From positions 285,249,343 to 285,313,342 of the forward strand of contig NC_090989.1 of NCBI RefSeq assembly GCF_041146395.1: a stretch of DNA of 64,000 nt, written 5' to 3'. The stretch is from Eulemur rufifrons (taxonomy: Eukaryota; Chordata; Mammalia; Primates; Lemuridae). Position numbers and translations under genes: made by a program. The notes under the pieces are model-generated. The model worked only from the letters and a program-made list of their open reading frames with translations, searched no databases and was not told where the DNA came from. Position 1 is the first letter of the stretch; every line of letters starts with the position of its first letter. Below are positions 37,656 to 49,689 of this stretch, piece by piece.

Positions 37656-37682
37656 GCACACGCACACGCACACGCACACATG
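37656..37682 (+). repeat. (CACACG)n simple repeat
   Basis: A short CA/CG-rich tandem run (gcacacgcacacgcacacgcacaca). Confidence 0.8.
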
Positions 37683-37959
37683 TGCCTTTACACTTTGCAG
37701 AAGTGACCAGGAATGTGTTCATCTCATCTGTAGTGGATGACAATAAGCAAAAGTCCAGGTTCTAGGGCTCTGCCTACTGACCAATGTTTTGGTCCCATAC
37801 TTACAAATTATCCAGATATTTAAATATTAATAATAATATAGGATGTTAAATTTAGGATTTTGGAAAGTTTGATTAAGCAACACACCGTAGAGCAACACAG
37901 TTATTTTGTTTCTTTTCAAACATTTGTTGGAGATAATTCTAGATTTGCATGCAGCTGTG

Positions 37960-38092
37960 AATAATAATGAATGTTTAAACAGAAATGGTATAGCCCTGTG
38001 ATGGGTTGTTATTTAACCATGAAAAGGAATGAAGTACTCGTTGAGTGCGTGAATTTTATGGTGTATGGATTATATCTTAATAAAGCTGTTTT
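37960..38092 (+). mobile_element. LINE-1 (L1M-type) 3' fragment, sense
   Basis: The text 'gttatttaaccatgaaaaggaatgaagtactcg ... attttatggtgtatggattatatcttaataaagctg' follows old L1 3' UTR consensus in sense orientation, opposite to the neighbouring L1s. Confidence 0.6.
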
Positions 38093-38491
38093 TGAGAGAG
38101 AGAGAAGCTGAGAGGCCGCTGTGCCGCCGCCCCGCCGCTGCCCCCGGTGGCTGCTCCCTGGTCCCCGTCCCTCCCGGCTGGGCCGCCTCCTCTCGCCAGT
38201 GTCTGGCGCTGGCCGCTTTGAGTCGTAGCCCTGCTGGCAGGCGTGCGGTGGTGCCGCACTGTGGCTTCAATTTGCGTCTCCCTCGTGGCTCACATGGCAC
38301 CTGTAGGCCCTCTGTGCAAAGTGTATTTCATGTCTTTTGCCAACTTTCTAATAGAATTGTTTGTTTTTTATTAAGATTTGAGGATTGTTTCATCTCTAGG
38401 TTACTTAAAGAAAAAAAAATACGAGAAAGATTTGAGGATTCGGTACGTAGTCTGGGTACTGTGCTGTGTGGGACGTGCGCTTTGCATGTAT

Positions 38492-39209
38492 AGTTGACCC
38501 CTGAGCAACACGGGTTTGAACTGTGCGGATCACTTATATGTGGATTTTCCTCCGCCTCTGCCACCCCTGACACAGCGTGACCGACCCCATCTCCTCCTTG
38601 TCCTCCTCCTCCTCCCCGCCCCCGCCGGGACGTGAAGACCTTTATCATGATCCACTTAATGAGTAGCAAATATATTCTCCCTTCCTTATGATTTTCTTAG
38701 TAACAGCTTCTTTTCTCTAGCTTACTTTATTGTAAAAATACAGCGTAAGTGAAATGACGTCATTTGTAGCAATATGGGTGGGAACTGGAGGTCATTATCT
38801 TAAGCGAAATAAGCCCGGCACAAAAAGACCAGTGTCGCGTGTTCTCCTTTGTGGGGCTGAAAACCCGGAACCCACAGCGGAGAGTGGGAAGCAGACGAGA
38901 GACCGGGAAGGGCTGGGGGAGGGGCAGGGCAGCGGGTAAAGGGCAGGACGCGCAGGTGGAGGGAACAGGTCAGCGTCTGAGAGCAGAGCAGGCGGCTGCA
39001 CGCAGCAAAGTGTGCTGTGCTCCGGGGACGGATGCCCTGATGTGGTCGCTATGCCTTATATACATGTAAAGACAGTTCTTATGCGCAAAGAAAAAAAAAT
39101 TTTTAATGCAAAAAAGTGGAAAAAGTTTTGGGGAGTCAGAAGTTACCTGCAGATTTCTGACTGCAGAGGGGTCAGCGCCCTTGACCCCTGCTTGGTTCAA
39201 GGGTCAGTG
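38492..39209 (+). mobile_element. Tigger-type (mariner superfamily) DNA transposon, internally deleted and interrupted
   Basis: The left end 'agttgacccctgagcaacacgggtttgaactg' and right end 'ggttcaagggtcagtg' are the imperfect inverted termini of a Tigger element (Tigger1 likely). Interior text near 38560-38690 matches the tail of its fossil transposase gene. An L1 fragment interrupts it at about 38752-39110. It sits inside the antisense L1. Confidence 0.75.
38752..39110 (+). mobile_element. LINE-1 3' end, sense, nested in the Tigger element
   Basis: The text 'gacgtcatttgtagcaatatgggtgggaactggaggtcattatcttaagcgaaataagcc' is L1 3' UTR consensus in sense orientation. An A-rich tail lies near 39089-39110. 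The Tigger sequence resumes at 'gttttggggagtcagaagttac'. Confidence 0.75.
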
Positions 39210-39343
39210 TATTTTCTCTCTGTGTCTTGTCTTTTCTTCCCAGGGTCTTTGCTGAGCAAAACTTTTTAATTTTGATAAAGTCAAATTTATCAGTTTTTCC
39301 TTTTATGGAAGAACTCTGCCTAGTCCTAAATTTTGAAGATGTT

Positions 39344-39685
<342 letters not shown>

Positions 39686-39973
39686 ACTTTTCAGTTCTTG
39701 ATCCACTTTGAATTAATTATTGTATACAGGTGGAGGTGGTTCAGGTCAAAGTTCGTGCATTATTCTTCCTCTGGATGCACAGTTACCTGTCCCAGGGCCA
39801 CCTGCTCCGAAGGCCGTCTGCCCTCCCCTGAACTAACTGCTTTTGTACCTTTGTAAAAAAAATTAGCAGATTTTCTGTGGGTCTCTTTTGGAGTTTTCTA
39901 TTCTGTCCCATTGATCTATATGTCTGTCCCTCTGTCCGTACCATACAGTATTTTTATACTTTTATTTTTAAAA

Positions 39974-40118
39974 TTTTTTTCAGAGACAGGGTCTCGCTCT
40001 GTTGCCCAGGCTGGAGTGCAGTGTCATGATCACAGCTCACTGCAGCCTCCAGCTCCTGGGCTCAGTCCATCCTCCCGCCTCAGCAAGTAGCTGGGACTCC
40101 ACGTGCCACGCCCGGCCG
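39974..40118 (-). mobile_element. Alu monomer, antisense
   Basis: The text 'tttcagagacagggtctcgctctgttgcccaggctggag ... cacgtgccacgcccggcc' is a single reverse Alu arm, inserted in the antisense L1. L1 text resumes at 'gtggtcttgatcacgg'. Confidence 0.8.
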
Positions 40119-42118
40119 TGCCCCGTGGTCTTGATCACGGTCGTTACAGTAAGTCTTGACAAGGTTAGCCTGATTCCTCCCATTTAATTCTTTCTCAAAG
40201 TTGGCTTCGTTATTCTATCAATAGTTCCTTTGGCTTTTCGTACAAATTTTAGAATTATCCTGTCTATATCTACAAAAAGTCTTGCTGGAATTTTTATAAG
40301 GAGTTGCGTTAAACCCGTAAGTCAATTTGAGGAGAACTGACATCTCAGCTCTATCGAGCCTCCAGTCCACGAACACAGGACATTTCTCCATTCATTTAGA
40401 TCTCAGCGTCTCTCCCCAGGGGTTTGTAGTTTTTGCCGAACAGGTCCTGTGCGTGCTTTGTTAGAGTTATGTGTAGATATCACTTTCTTCTTCTTTTTTT
40501 TTTTTTTTTGAGTGATTGTAAATGGTATTGTATTTTCAATTTCGGTTATTGCTAATATACAGAAATACAGTTGTTTTCTTGTGTCCTGTAACCTTGATTA
40601 GCTTCTTAGTTCTTGAGGTAGGTTTCCTGGGATTTCCTGCATCCACAAATGGGGACAGGTTTGTTTCTTCCTGTCCACTCTGTGCATTTTCTTGCCTGCT
40701 CGCTCGGCCTGGAGCTCCCAGCGTGGCAGAGTGGAGTGAACACCGCCCTGCCCTGCTCCGACCGGGCAGAAAGCATTAGCTGTCTTTTCTGTAGATACTT
40801 TGTATCAAGTTGATGAAGTTCTCGCCTGCTTTCATTTCTCCGAGAGTTTTATCATGAATGAATGTGATACCCCTCTTTCATCCCTGACACTGGTAATTAA
40901 CTTGTGTCTTCTCTCTGTCTTTGTCAGTTTTATGGATCTTTTCAAAGAACCAGCTGTTTTACTGATTCACTCATCGCTTTTGTCGTCAATGCCATTGGTT
41001 GCTGCTGTTCCCGATTTTCTTTCCTCGGCTTGCTTTGAGTTTTGGGGGTTTTTCCTAGGTTTGTGAAGTGGGAGCTTAGATTATTGATATGAGACTTTTT
41101 TCTTTCTAATACGTGCACCGAATGCCATGAACTTTTCTCCTCGCTACGCAGCTGTGTCCCGCACGCGTTGTCATGCTGTACCTTCACTTCATGCCGTGTG
41201 ACCTCCTGAGTCTTCCTCTTTGACACGTGGAGCGTGTTGTTTATTTCTGTGTCTGGAGATTTCCCCGTTGTTTTCCTGTTAGGATTTCTAGTTCGATTCC
41301 ACTGTGGTTGGCAAACACGCTTGTATGATTCCAAGTCTTCCAAACTCCCTGAGGGTTGTGTTCCTCGCGAGGTTACTGTCCGTCCTGGCGTGTTGCACGA
41401 GCACTTGCAAAGAACGCGTGTTCTGCTGTCGAGTGCGGTGTTCTGTCGGTGTCTTTGCTGATTTTCTGTCAGTTGCTCTGTCATCTTTGAGAGGAGGTTG
41501 TTGAAGTCTCCAGTAGAATTGTGGGTTTGTCGTCTTCCTGTCCTATCAGTCTGTGTGTCGTCTGTTTCGCAGCTCTCGTGTGGTGTGTACACATCTAGGA
41601 TTGCTGCGTCGTCCTGGCGGATTGACCCTTTGATCATTGTGTTATGTCCCGCTCTGTCTCCAATGATTTCCCCTGCTCTGAGATCTGCTTTATTTGATAT
41701 AAATAAAACAACCCTTGTTCTCTTTTGATTGTTCGCATGATTTATCTTTTTCTATCCTTTCATTTCAAGCTACCTATTTCTTATATTTGGAATGACTTTC
41801 TTGCAGACAGCGTATAACTGGGTCATATTTTTTAATCTACTCTATTAATCTCTGTCTTTAATTAGTATATTTAAATCATTTATATTTAATGAAATTACTG
41901 ATATACCCAGGGCTTAAGTCTGCTATTTTATATTTTGATTTTATTAATGCTATCTTTTGTTTCTTTTTCCTGCCTACCTGTGAGGCATTTGAATTTTTAA
42001 AATTTCATTTTGATTTATCTATAGTTTTTTTTCTTTTTGAAATAACATTTTTACCGAGACAATTCACATACCATTATAATTCACCCATACAGTGTACAAT
42101 TCACTGGTTTTTAGCATA

Positions 42119-42732
42119 CAGTTTTGCGCTGCACAGCAACGTTTTGGTCAGCAACAGACCATGTATATGACCATGGTCCCGTAAGATTATAATGGAGCTG
42201 AAAAATCTCTGTTGCCTAGTGATGTCATAGCCATAGCAACATTATAGCACAATTGCTTTTTAAAAATAAATTTACTGTAGCCCAAGTAAGGTCTACACTA
42301 GTGTACAGTAATGTCCAAAGCCTTCACATTCACTCACCACTCACTCCTGGCTTACCCAGAGCAACTTCCAGTCCTGCAAACTCAACTCACAGTAAGTGCC
42401 CTATATAGGTGTACCACTTTGTATCTTTTATATCATATTTTTACTGTCCCTTTTGTATGTGTAGATATGTTTAGATATATAAATAGTTTCCGTTGTGTTA
42501 CAGTTGCCTACAGTATATAGTATGCAAACATACAGTAACATGCCGTATGTCTGTTACCTGTTAGTAGGAGCAGTAGGCTATACCACATGGCCTATTGGTG
42601 TGTTACACACGGCGTTAGCAGGCTGTGCCATCTAGGTTTGTGTGAATATACTCTGTGATGTTCATACAACAAGGACATTGTCTAATAGTGCATTTCTCAA
42701 ACGTATTTCCATTGTTGATCTGCACATGACTG
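42119..42732. mobile_element. Non-autonomous DNA transposon, probably Tigger-like
   Basis: The ends are CAGttttgcgctgcac at the left and gcacatgaCTG at the right, an imperfect inverted pair. The interior phrases 'aacagaccatgtatatgaccatggtcccgtaagattataatgg' and 'gtgtacagtaatgtcc' are familiar from a mammalian mariner-type element whose exact name I am not sure of. It splits the L1 3' UTR: 'actggtttttagcata' on the left joins 'gttcagagttgtggagcc' on the right. Confidence 0.6.
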
Positions 42733-43276
42733 GTTCAGAGTTGTGGAGCCATCGCCAGGATGAACTTTGGAAGGTTTTCATCACTGCAGAGAAAACCCTG
42801 CACCCTTTAGTGGTCGATCCCTGCCCTCTGTCTCTCCCCAACCCCTGCCTCTCCCAGCTCTAGGCAACCATTGATCTTTTATGTCACTACAAATGACCTG
42901 TTCCGGACGTTTCCTATAAGTGGAATCGCGCAACCTGTGGCCTTCTGTGACTGGCTTTTTACTCTTAGCATAGCTTCATCCGTGTCGTGTTGGTACCTCG
43001 TCCCGCTTACTGCCAAGTGATGCCGTGTGGACATCCCACATTTCATGTATCCGTTCATCGCTTGGTGGACATTTGGGTTATTTCCACTTTTTGGCTATTG
43101 CAAATAATATTCTAGGAACACTTCCTGGACAGGTTTTCTTGTGGGCACGTGTTTCTACTCTCTCGGCCACGTACCCAGGAGTGGGATTGCTGGCCACGTG
43201 GTTCCTCTTTTTGAAGAACTTTCAGACTGTGTTTTCCAAAAGTGTCCGTAGCATTTTACACTCCCGCTGTGTCTTC

Positions 43277-43288
43277 TTTTTTTTTTTT
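43277..43288 (-). other. Poly(A) tail of the Y4 pseudogene (T12 on + strand)
   Basis: Twelve T on this strand abut the 3' end of the Y4-like sequence. A non-templated A tail of this kind shows copying of an RNA by the L1 machinery. Confidence 0.8.
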
Positions 43289-43381
43289 AAGCCAGTCAAA
43301 TTTAGTAGTGAGGGGTTGAATACCAACTTTGGTGACACTAATGTTAATAAGTTCTGATAATCCACTACCATCGGACGAGCC
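43289..43381 (-). pseudogene. RNY4P: Retrotransposed Y4 small-RNA pseudogene
   Basis: Read on the minus strand, the 93 bases start GGCTCGTCCGATGGTAGTGG, continue with 'ttatcagaacttattaacat' and 'aaagttggtattcaacccc', and end 'aaatttgactggcttAA'. This follows human Y4 RNA (about 96 nt) with only a few changes. Y4 is the RNA polymerase III transcript bound by Ro60 and La. A 12-base A tail follows. The flanks ctgtgtcttctt (43267-43278) and ctgtatcttctt (43385-43396) are an 11-of-12 target-site duplication. This is therefore an L1-mobilised copy, not a working gene: it lacks the usual upstream Pol III promoter. It lies inside the second antisense L1, so it is younger than that element. Confidence 0.88.
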
Positions 43382-44155
43382 CCACTGTATCTTCTTACAT
43401 TTTCCACCAGACTTTGTTGTCTGTCTTTGATTATAGCCATCCTCGTGGGTATAGGATAGTATCTCATGGTTTGGATTTGCATTTCCCTGATGGCTAATGC
43501 CCTTGAGTATTGTGCATGTGTAGGTTGGACATTTGTAGGTATTCTTTGGAGGAATGTCTCTTCAGGTGCTTTGCTCTTTTTAAAATTAGATTATTTGTCT
43601 TTTTATCATTGAGTTTTCAGAGTTCTTTATGTATTCTAGATGAAAATTTCTTGTCAGAAATGCGGTTGGTAAATATTCCCTTCCATTCTTTGATTTCTTT
43701 TTACTTTCTTGATCCTTTGAAGTACAAAAGTTTTTAATTTTGAAGAAGTCTAATTTATCTGTTTCTTTTTTCCTTTTGGGTTACTTATGCTTTTGGTGTC
43801 ATATCTAAGAACCCAAGGCAGCAAAAATTTATCCTTATATTTTCTTGTAAGAATGTTATAGTTCTAGCTCTTACATTTAGGTCTTTGATTCAGTTTAAGT
43901 TAATTTTTGTATATGGTGTGAGGAAAGGGTGTCACTTGGTTCCCTTGCATGTGGGTGTCCAGTTGTCCCAGCACCACGTCTGGAAAAGGCTGTTCCTTCC
44001 CCCGCTGAGTGGTCTTGCATCCTTGTTAAATCTGCTGACCGTGGACATGTGAATTTGTTTCTAGACTGACTTTTATTCCATTGATCTGTCTGTCTGTCCT
44101 TGTATCGGTACCTCACTGTCTTGATCACTGTAGCTTTATAGTAGCAATAAGTTTT

Positions 44156-44291
44156 TCTTTTTCTTTCTTTTTTTTATTTCAGCTCATTATGGGGGTACAA
44201 AAGTTCAAGTTATATATATTGCCCATGCCTCCCCATCCCCCCGAGTCTGAGCTTCAAGTGTGTCCATTCCCTAGACAGTGCACATCGCACT
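44156..44291 (-). mobile_element. Very short LINE-1 3' end, strepsirrhine type, antisense
   Basis: After a T-rich head, the text 'tttcagctcattatgggggtacaaaagttcaagttatatatattgccc ... gtgtccattccctagacagtgcacatcgcact' is the reverse of the L1 3' UTR typical of lemur genomes. A perfect 11-bp duplication, caataagtttt, flanks it at 44145-44155 and 44292-44302. The insertion is severely 5'-truncated. Confidence 0.8.
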
Positions 44292-44754
44292 CAATAAGTT
44301 TTAGAACTGAGAGTGTGAATGCTCTGACTTTGTTCTTGTTTTTCAGTGTTGTTTTGGCTATTTGTGCATTTCCATATCAATTTTTATATCAGCTCATCAA
44401 CTTCTACAAAGAAGTCAGCTGGGATTTTGACAGGGCGTGCATTCAATCTGCAGATCATTTTGGGGAGTGTTCTCATCTTAAGAGTGTTAGGGCTTCCAGT
44501 CCCTGAACTGGGAATAGTAATATTTCCATGTATCTTGACCTTTCATTTCTTTCAACAAAGTTTCGCCGTTTTCAAAGAATAAGTTTCACACCACTTTTGT
44601 TAAATTTGTGCCTAAATATTTTATGCTTTTTGATATCACTATAAATGGAATTATTTACAATTTCAATTTTAGATTGCTCCTTGCAAGTGTGTAGAAATAC
44701 ATTTGATTTTTTGTATATTGATCATATATCCTGAAATCTTGCTGCACTTGTTCA

Positions 44755-44797
44755 TTAGTTCTAATAGTTTTTTTTTTTAGTTCTAATAGTTTTTTTA
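44755..44797 (+). repeat. Tandem duplication of a 22-bp unit
   Basis: The unit ttagttctaatagtttttttt repeats with period 22, once at 44755 and again at 44777, inside the L1. Confidence 0.75.
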
Positions 44798-47272
44798 GTC
44801 TATTCTTTAGGGTTTCCTGTATGCAAGATCACGTCATCCACAGATAGTGTTACTGTTTCCTTTCCGACTATACGCCTCATTTCATTTCCCTGCCTCATGC
44901 CCCCAGCAGAACTGCCAGTAAAATGCTGAACAGGATCGTCAAGGATTGTCAAGCAGACATTCTGGGTTGTGGTCTTGGGGAAGACGCAGTCTTGACCGAG
45001 ATCCCGCGATCAGTTAAGGAAGTTCCTGCCTATTCCTGCTTTGAGTGTTTTCCATGTGCTGAGCATTTCACGTGTTGTTTGTGTATTATGTGTTCTGTGG
45101 TTTTAGATCGCAAGAATTTGGGTTATCATAGAGAAATGCTTTTTGAGCTAGTAGTTTCTCTGAAACTTTTCTTCCCTTCCCCCTTAAATCCTAGCTCATT
45201 TAAATATCAGAAGTTCCGTTTCTTTATATTCTGGGAATTCTGAAAATATGAGATTTATCAAATCGTATATTATCTACTGGCGAGTGAGGGCGCAGGTCGT
45301 GAGCAGGTTTTGTGATCGAGTTTGTGAACACCCTTCCAAGGGAGGGGAGCAAATTGCACACTTCACGGGAGGGAAAGGCTCCTCCCGGTCACAGACACAG
45401 AGAGGTTTTCAGCTTCAGCCACAGGTCGCAGGTGACTACAGAAAGTGGCCCACCTGTTGTCATCTCAGAGAGAGACGGTTTCCTCTGCAATGTGCATGAG
45501 CTACTTCCTGGATTCTGAGCGAACAAAGGTGACCTGTAGGGACAGGACTGGATCCTGCATTTGTCCTGCAAAGGTCCCCATGTGGCCGAACTACAAAGCC
45601 AGACCCAGCCACCGCTGCCCCACGCTGGCCTCAGGGTGCTGTGGTGGTGTCGCCCAGACCAGCCTCGCGGTCCTGGCCACTGCTTGTTCCTGCTCCTCGT
45701 CAAGAGACGGGGACGTAACACGAACCACAAGTCAGGTGGGATGCAGGTAGACTGACGGACGTGACCTGTCTCAGGGAAAAAGCAGAAATAAAAGGAGAAA
45801 GAGATGGTGGCGTCCGAGTGTGCTGCTGCCTGGGTCCCCCGGGGGGGTGCGGGCAGACGGGCTGGGGCGCAGAGCCGCCTGCGACCCGCCTCGCCCTGGC
45901 AGGGGTGTCCACCGGGTATCCTGTCAAAGTATAATTTTTAAAAAGCCATAAATGAGACCTGTACAAATACACAGTGAGTGTCACGGATTTGTTTGACTCG
46001 CTGGGGAAGGCGCCGGGGGACAGGAAGGCTGGCCGGAGAGCACCTGTGCCGGGGCCTCGAGGACGGAACTGAGTCCTGCCCTGCCGGGTCCTGCTGGCCC
46101 AGGCCCACAGCTCTCCGCTGTCCTGAGGGCCCAAACCGTCGTCTTCGGGTTATCTTTTCTACGGAGAGAAATCTTTGCATCTTTTCCTGGGCAAAAATGG
46201 ACGTGTTTCCGCACATCTTGACAGAGCCTAGGTAGGTGCAAGCTGCAGGGGCGTCCTCGAGCAGGGAACGGTCGCTGGGGACCCTGGGCCTGGGTGCGAA
46301 GGGCCTGCTGCCACCAGTTGGCTTTATTTCCAGTTTTCGACAACTTTTCCTAACAGTCTGCCATCCCTCCGGACCCGAGCTGTTGTGTCTTGGGGCCCCA
46401 GCCTGCCCTCCTGCCGCGGAGCCTGGGTGCCCTCTCGGTCCGGCCTTTTTCTGACCAAGAGGCGTCACCACCTGGTGGTGGCGGCTTGTGGGTCAGGGGC
46501 CCACCTGCTGGGGCCAGGTGCTGCACAGGCCTCTCATCGCAGCCCCTGAGCACGGACGGCTCGTCCTCTGGGTGTGGTCGGTGCTCCCCGTCCCGTCTGC
46601 CCCAGCCCCTCCCTGCAGGCAGAATTCCCGGTGGACCCTCAGTGGCTGCGGCCCCTGCAGCCCGGCTTGGTGGGGTTCAGCTTCATGGTCTGCAGGGAGG
46701 GGACCTCATCAGAGGGAAGTGCTCCCTGCGGTAAGGGCCCAGGGGTGGGAACTGCCACCATTGCCCATGCCCATGGGGGGTCCCAGTGGTGGGAGGCCAG
46801 AGGCAGCAGGTGCTTGGTGACTGCACCACTGAGCCTGGTGAGCCAGGAGCCCTTGCCTGTCCACCCCAGCCAGGCAGCACGAGACACCTGGCAGGCTGTG
46901 GCTTTCCTGATCCCCATGGGATTTGGGGGTGTCAAGGGGAGGAGGTGGAGGTGGACCAGGCCTGGGGGGGAGGTGGCCCCCCGACATGGTTGCTTCTCCC
47001 CTAGACACGGAGGGGAAGGTCTGCTCGATCCTAGGATGTGGTGTCCCCCCCACCACAGTGCAGGATGCTGTATGGCCTCAGGCTGGGGACCAGGGTGAGT
47101 CTGCACCCTCCACCCGGCAGACCCATCTCCACCCAGCGTGTCTTGGGGCCTGGATGTCTGGGGCTGGCTGCGATGGGGGCTTCTGGGCCACAGAGGGAGG
47201 TTCTGGTGCAGGGCTGGCTGGTCCCTGGATATCAGGCAGGGGACAGTGAGCAGGGCAGGGCCAGGAGGCTCG

Positions 47273-47298
47273 CGAGGACGTCCCCGAGGACGTCCCCA
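47273..47298 (+). repeat. Tandem duplication of a 13-bp unit
   Basis: cgaggacgtcccc occurs twice in direct succession without mismatch. Confidence 0.8.
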
Positions 47299-47734
47299 GG
47301 GCTGCAAGGGCCGGTGCCCGCTGCTGCATCTTCCATGCCCCTCACTGGGTGTGTCCTGCTGCCCTACTGTGCACCTCTGAGACCCGGTGGGGCTGTGGGG
47401 GTGTGTAGTGGGGTCCCCGGCCTTGGAGCCCTGCAGGCCCGGGCCTGACTCTCAGGCGACCGTACACACCCCAGCTGGTCAGCATGCCTGGGACCGTCCC
47501 GGCTGGGTGGTCTCTTCCCTGTGCCTCAGTTTCTATAAAGCTTGAGCCTTGCAGCCCCACCTCGCGGGTCGTCAGAACTGGGTGGAATAGCGGCAGGTGC
47601 CTGGGCCACTCGCTTTCCAAGGCTGCCCGAGCTGCGACCGTCCTCCCACGTGGGGCCTGGCCTTCGGCCGAGGACGAGGACAGGCCCAGGTGAGTCCAGG
47701 CCGGGTGGTGCCGCCGCTGTCCCGCAGCTGGCGT

Positions 47735-48070
47735 TCCCAAGCCATAAAAGTTGGGTGTTCGTGTTTATGGTCTTTATTTTTCATATCAGCAATTACCTTT
47801 TATGGCCCGGCGCAAAGCAGCCCCAGCCGCTCCGAGCCTGCCTTGGCCCCGGAGCCCAGCGCGGGACCCCCGGCGCCACCTCCCTCCTTTGCACAAGGCG
47901 CGCATCGCGTTGCAGAAGCGCTTTGGGGAGCTGGGGTTTGTGGTTAAGATTCTCACACGGAGCACGAGGACGATTATGCGCGGCTTTTATTTGGCCCCCA
48001 GGATTCTCACTGCACTATCCGTATTTCCTTTAATTTGTGGGATTTCTAGTAAATGGGCTTAAAAATAGGT
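47735..48070. promoter_or_regulatory. Candidate intronic enhancer rich in A/T-box motifs
   Basis: The block contains 'gccataaaagttgg', 'tttatttttcatatcagcaattaccttttatggcc', 'gcttttatttggcc' and 'cttaaaaatagg'. These repeated MEF2/CDX/CArG-like motifs are separated by unique GC-rich text. No transposon phrase is recognised. Enhancer function is inference. Confidence 0.4.
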
Positions 48071-49689
48071 CTGGGCGTGCTGCCAGGGCAGATGCGGGCA
48101 GCAGGCATCTCTGCGTCCCCGCCTCACGGCAGGGCGGGTAACCCCGTCACTCGGGCGTGCCTCCTGCAGGTCCCCGGGGACAGGACAGGTCGGCCGGGTC
48201 TTGGCTGCAGCCGAGGGTCCAGGAGGGGTGGCTGGGGGCTTGAGGCCTGTCTGGGGGTGGGAGTGGGGACCCCTGCGGAGCTCAGGTAGAGGCTGGGCTG
48301 GCTGAGGGGCACTGTGGAGCCTGGTCACCTGCCTAGGGGCCACACACGCACCGAGCACACCGTCAGGGGCCCACAGTCCCCGTGTGGTCAACACTGTGTC
48401 AGTGCGGATCGTCCTGCCCAGGTGGAGAGCTAGACCAGCAGCACGGAGGCCGTCCCTGTGGCCTGGGTGGGTTTGTCGCGCGGCCTGCTGACCTGGACGC
48501 TCTGCGGAGGAAGAGACTTGTCTTTTGTGTAACATCCAACATCCTCCGGCAAACCCACGGCTCCCTGGGTGTCTCTGAGCCACAGCCCAGTGACAAGGCC
48601 GGGAGGGGCTGTGCACCCTGTGGCGGCCCACAGTGGCCCCGTCTCCCAGCTGCGGCCCGGCCGCTCTCCGCGCTCTTCGGAGGCTGCTGCACGGCCTGCC
48701 GCGCCCCTTGGCCTGCCATGTCCCTGTGCGGGGCTGCCCTGGGTGTCCTCAGCGCAGGGGCGTCTCTCTGAAGCCACCGGAGCTGCTCTGGCCCCTTGCT
48801 GGGCTCCGCAGGCCCCTGTGCTGCTCGGGGCCGGGGCCTTGGCCGTGGCCCTACGGTGTTCCCTGGTGCCGGGGGATGGGCTCCATCCTCACCGAGAGTT
48901 GCCCCTCGGCCTGGGCCCCTGTCCCGGCTCTGCTGGGTGGCAGTTTTGCCCAGGTGCCCCTGCTGTCCCAGCTAAAGCTTTGCCCACAGGGACCCTGCAG
49001 TCTGTTTCGGTGCCACCCGTGGGGTTGGGTGCCGTCTTGAGCTCTGATGTGTGATCTAGGCTGACTGTCCTTGGCCCAGAGCCTTCCGTCCTGCAGCCCC
49101 TGTGCCACCTCTCCCTGCAGACAGGGGCGGTGCTGTCCACTGGGGTGGGGGTACCCTCGGTCCTGTGACCCCTCGGGGGTCCCTCGGTGGCCTGGTGCTC
49201 TGCCTGGGACTTTTGCCCAATTCCGTACCCAGAGTGAGGCATTACCCCCGAGTGCGGAGCTGGGGGCCCGCCCTGAACCGACAGGGCCGTGTGAGTCACG
49301 TCCTTCTGCAGAGCCGCGGAAGCCCAAGGCCCGTCCAGACAGGGGGTGCAGAGGGCTAAAGTATGGGTGGCCAGGCCCAGGGACCCCCAAGAACCACACA
49401 CCTGCGCAGGTGCCTGCTGCTTCTACGGGAGCCGCCCCTGTGTGGGACGGGAAGCGGCGACCCCTGGTTGGGAGCCCCCCGGGGAGTGGGCAGGACAGGG
49501 ACGGGATGGCAGGTGGCTCAAGAGATGCCACAGTGTGTGTGCTGCCCCAAGACCCGGCTCATACTTCAGGGCAGACATGGGGGGTCAGTGTCCCCAAGGA
49601 TATAGCCTGGGTCCCCCACTGCCCGGCTCCAGCCCAGGTGGCCAGGACCGGAGAGGAGGGGGCAGCTCGTGTGCTGGGGCCCCCAGCGC

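Larger units (their letters stand above)
42030..45245 (-). mobile_element. Second LINE-1 (L1M-type), antisense, host of three insertions
   Basis: It starts with the reversed L1 3' UTR (ttcacataccattataattcaccca), runs through 'catcgcttggtggacatttgggtta' (43055), 'gatttgcatttccctgatggctaatg' (43470) and 'aatttttgtatatggtgtgagg' (43900), to 'ttgatcatatatcctgaaatcttgc' (44717). It follows the first L1 closely, in the same orientation. It contains the elements at 42119, 43277 and 44156. Confidence 0.8.

Noticed and set aside
37656..37682. CACACG run considered as part of a CRISPR-like array
   Set aside because: Simple repeat with no spacers; the organism is a primate.
40942..41637. 231-residue open frame, minus strand, that could look like a novel gene
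   Set aside because: It lies in the antisense L1 and is a decayed remnant of the L1 ORF2 strand, not a host gene.
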